From Candidatus Aminicenantota bacterium (GTDB lineage: Bacteria; Acidobacteriota; Aminicenantia; Aminicenantales; Aminicenantaceae): DNA of 6,318 bases. A model generated the notes under the pieces. The model had not been told where the DNA came from and made no database searches. It saw only the letters and a program-made list of their open reading frames with translations. The stretch is from positions 1-6,318 of the forward strand of contig DAOVBT010000123.1 of the NCBI GenBank assembly GCA_030670375.1, in the 5' to 3' direction. Shown here in pieces: positions 5,838-6,318 of the stretch. The position numbers were made by a program, and so were the translations under genes. Each line of letters begins with the position of its first letter. The stretch's first letter is position 1.

Positions 5838-6318
5838 TTACCTGCGCAAGGTATCGAGCTGAGGGATAAAGGTTAGGGTAAAAACTTCATCCTTGAATTC
5901 CCGTGCCTTGATGTTGGCAAAGATTATCACCGATTTGTATCCTTGATGCAGAGGGCTGTCGGTTTCGATCACTGAAGGCCTGACAATACCTTCCCCAAAG
6001 TCCTTAATCTGTTTGAAATAGATGGTCTTGATCAGCATGGAAGTCTCTGTGAGGCATTCGATCTTATTCGGTAAGCTTTTCTTTTTATCGGCCCACATCT
6101 TCAACTGATCGTAGGCAACGGAATTTGTTTTTGCCTTCAGGTGCAAAAGATATTCGTTCCCCAGATCTTCGACCTCAACGACATTATATTCCTCTGCATA
6201 ATCCAGCCGAAGAATATCCGAATTATTGAACACTCCTCCGACAACGGATTGAAGGCTGGTTATACGAACGGGCTTCCCAACATTGGGGATGTACAACCAC
6301 ATATTTTCATCCAGCCGC
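5838..6318 (-). CDS. Outer membrane lipoprotein-sorting protein (LolA-like), N-terminus outside the window
   Basis: The frame is open from the right edge to TAA at 5838-5840 and gives the last 159 residues. An internal ATG at 6302 is not the start, because the conserved text begins before it (RLDENMWLYIP). This matches the central signature of the LolA-like 'outer membrane lipoprotein-sorting protein' family: a W-x-Y-x-P strand, then VRI and a GG-x-F-x-x-SD segment (here VGGVFNNSD). The rest alternates strands and charged loops, as in the LolA/LolB half-barrel that binds lipids in the periplasm. About 100 N-terminal residues with a signal peptide are expected outside the window. The gene probably precedes the barrel in one operon (19 bases apart). 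In many bacteria an RND/MMPL exporter completes such loci and would lie upstream. The name does not prove a role in lipoprotein sorting; carriage of another lipid or hydrophobic compound is equally possible. Confidence 0.8.
   Translation of the reverse strand, partial: RLDENMWLYIPNVGKPVRITSLQSVVGGVFNNSDILRLDYAEEYNVVEVEDLGNEYLLHLKAKTNSVAYDQLKMWADKKKSLPNKIECLTETSMLIKTIYFKQIKDFGEGIVRPSVIETDSPLHQGYKSVIIFANIKAREFKDEVFTLTFIPQLDTLRR

Overview
The window comes from a diderm (Gram-negative-type) bacterium, probably an anaerobe. An outer-membrane beta-barrel gene, a LolA-like periplasmic gene, a lipoprotein signal and an Sec signal peptide point to a diderm. An aldo/keto reductase fused to a two-cluster ferredoxin-type tail is typical of anaerobes. 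Large secreted BNR/Asp-box proteins are common in Acidobacteriota-type genomes (including Aminicenantes-like lineages) and Bacteroidota, but the sequence alone does not settle the taxon. Base composition is mixed: sampled 60-base lines in the BNR, reductase and barrel genes are about 48-72% G+C, while lines in the subtilase are mostly 33-47%.

Layout from left to right. Positions 1-1231 (minus) hold the N-terminal 410 residues of a secreted Asp-box/BNR propeller protein; its C-terminal part lies outside the window. Positions 1384-2505 (minus) encode an iron-sulfur aldo/keto reductase. A divergent intergenic region separates it from a small plus-strand PilZ-domain gene (2655-2957) that carries an in-frame TGA at the conserved glycine of its second motif, so it is annotated as a pseudogene. 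Convergent with it, only 6 bases away, is a minus-strand subtilisin-like lipoprotein protease (2964-4433). Upstream on the same strand are an outer-membrane beta-barrel protein (4502-5818) and the C-terminal 159 residues of a LolA-like 'outer membrane lipoprotein-sorting protein' (5838 to the right edge).

The barrel and LolA-like genes are 19 bases apart and almost certainly form one transcription unit. The pairing is known beside RND/MMPL-type exporters, so an exporter gene is expected just beyond the right edge, although it is not visible here. The subtilase follows after a 68-base gap in the same direction and may be the last gene of that unit or have its own promoter. The reductase and the BNR protein appear to be independent genes.

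No RNA genes, CRISPR arrays, insertion sequences or phage genes were seen. I did not find a convincing new multi-gene system. The points most worth checking are the TGA-interrupted PilZ gene, the subtilase with an altered serine motif and a large unassigned N-terminal region, and the reductase without the usual catalytic histidine.
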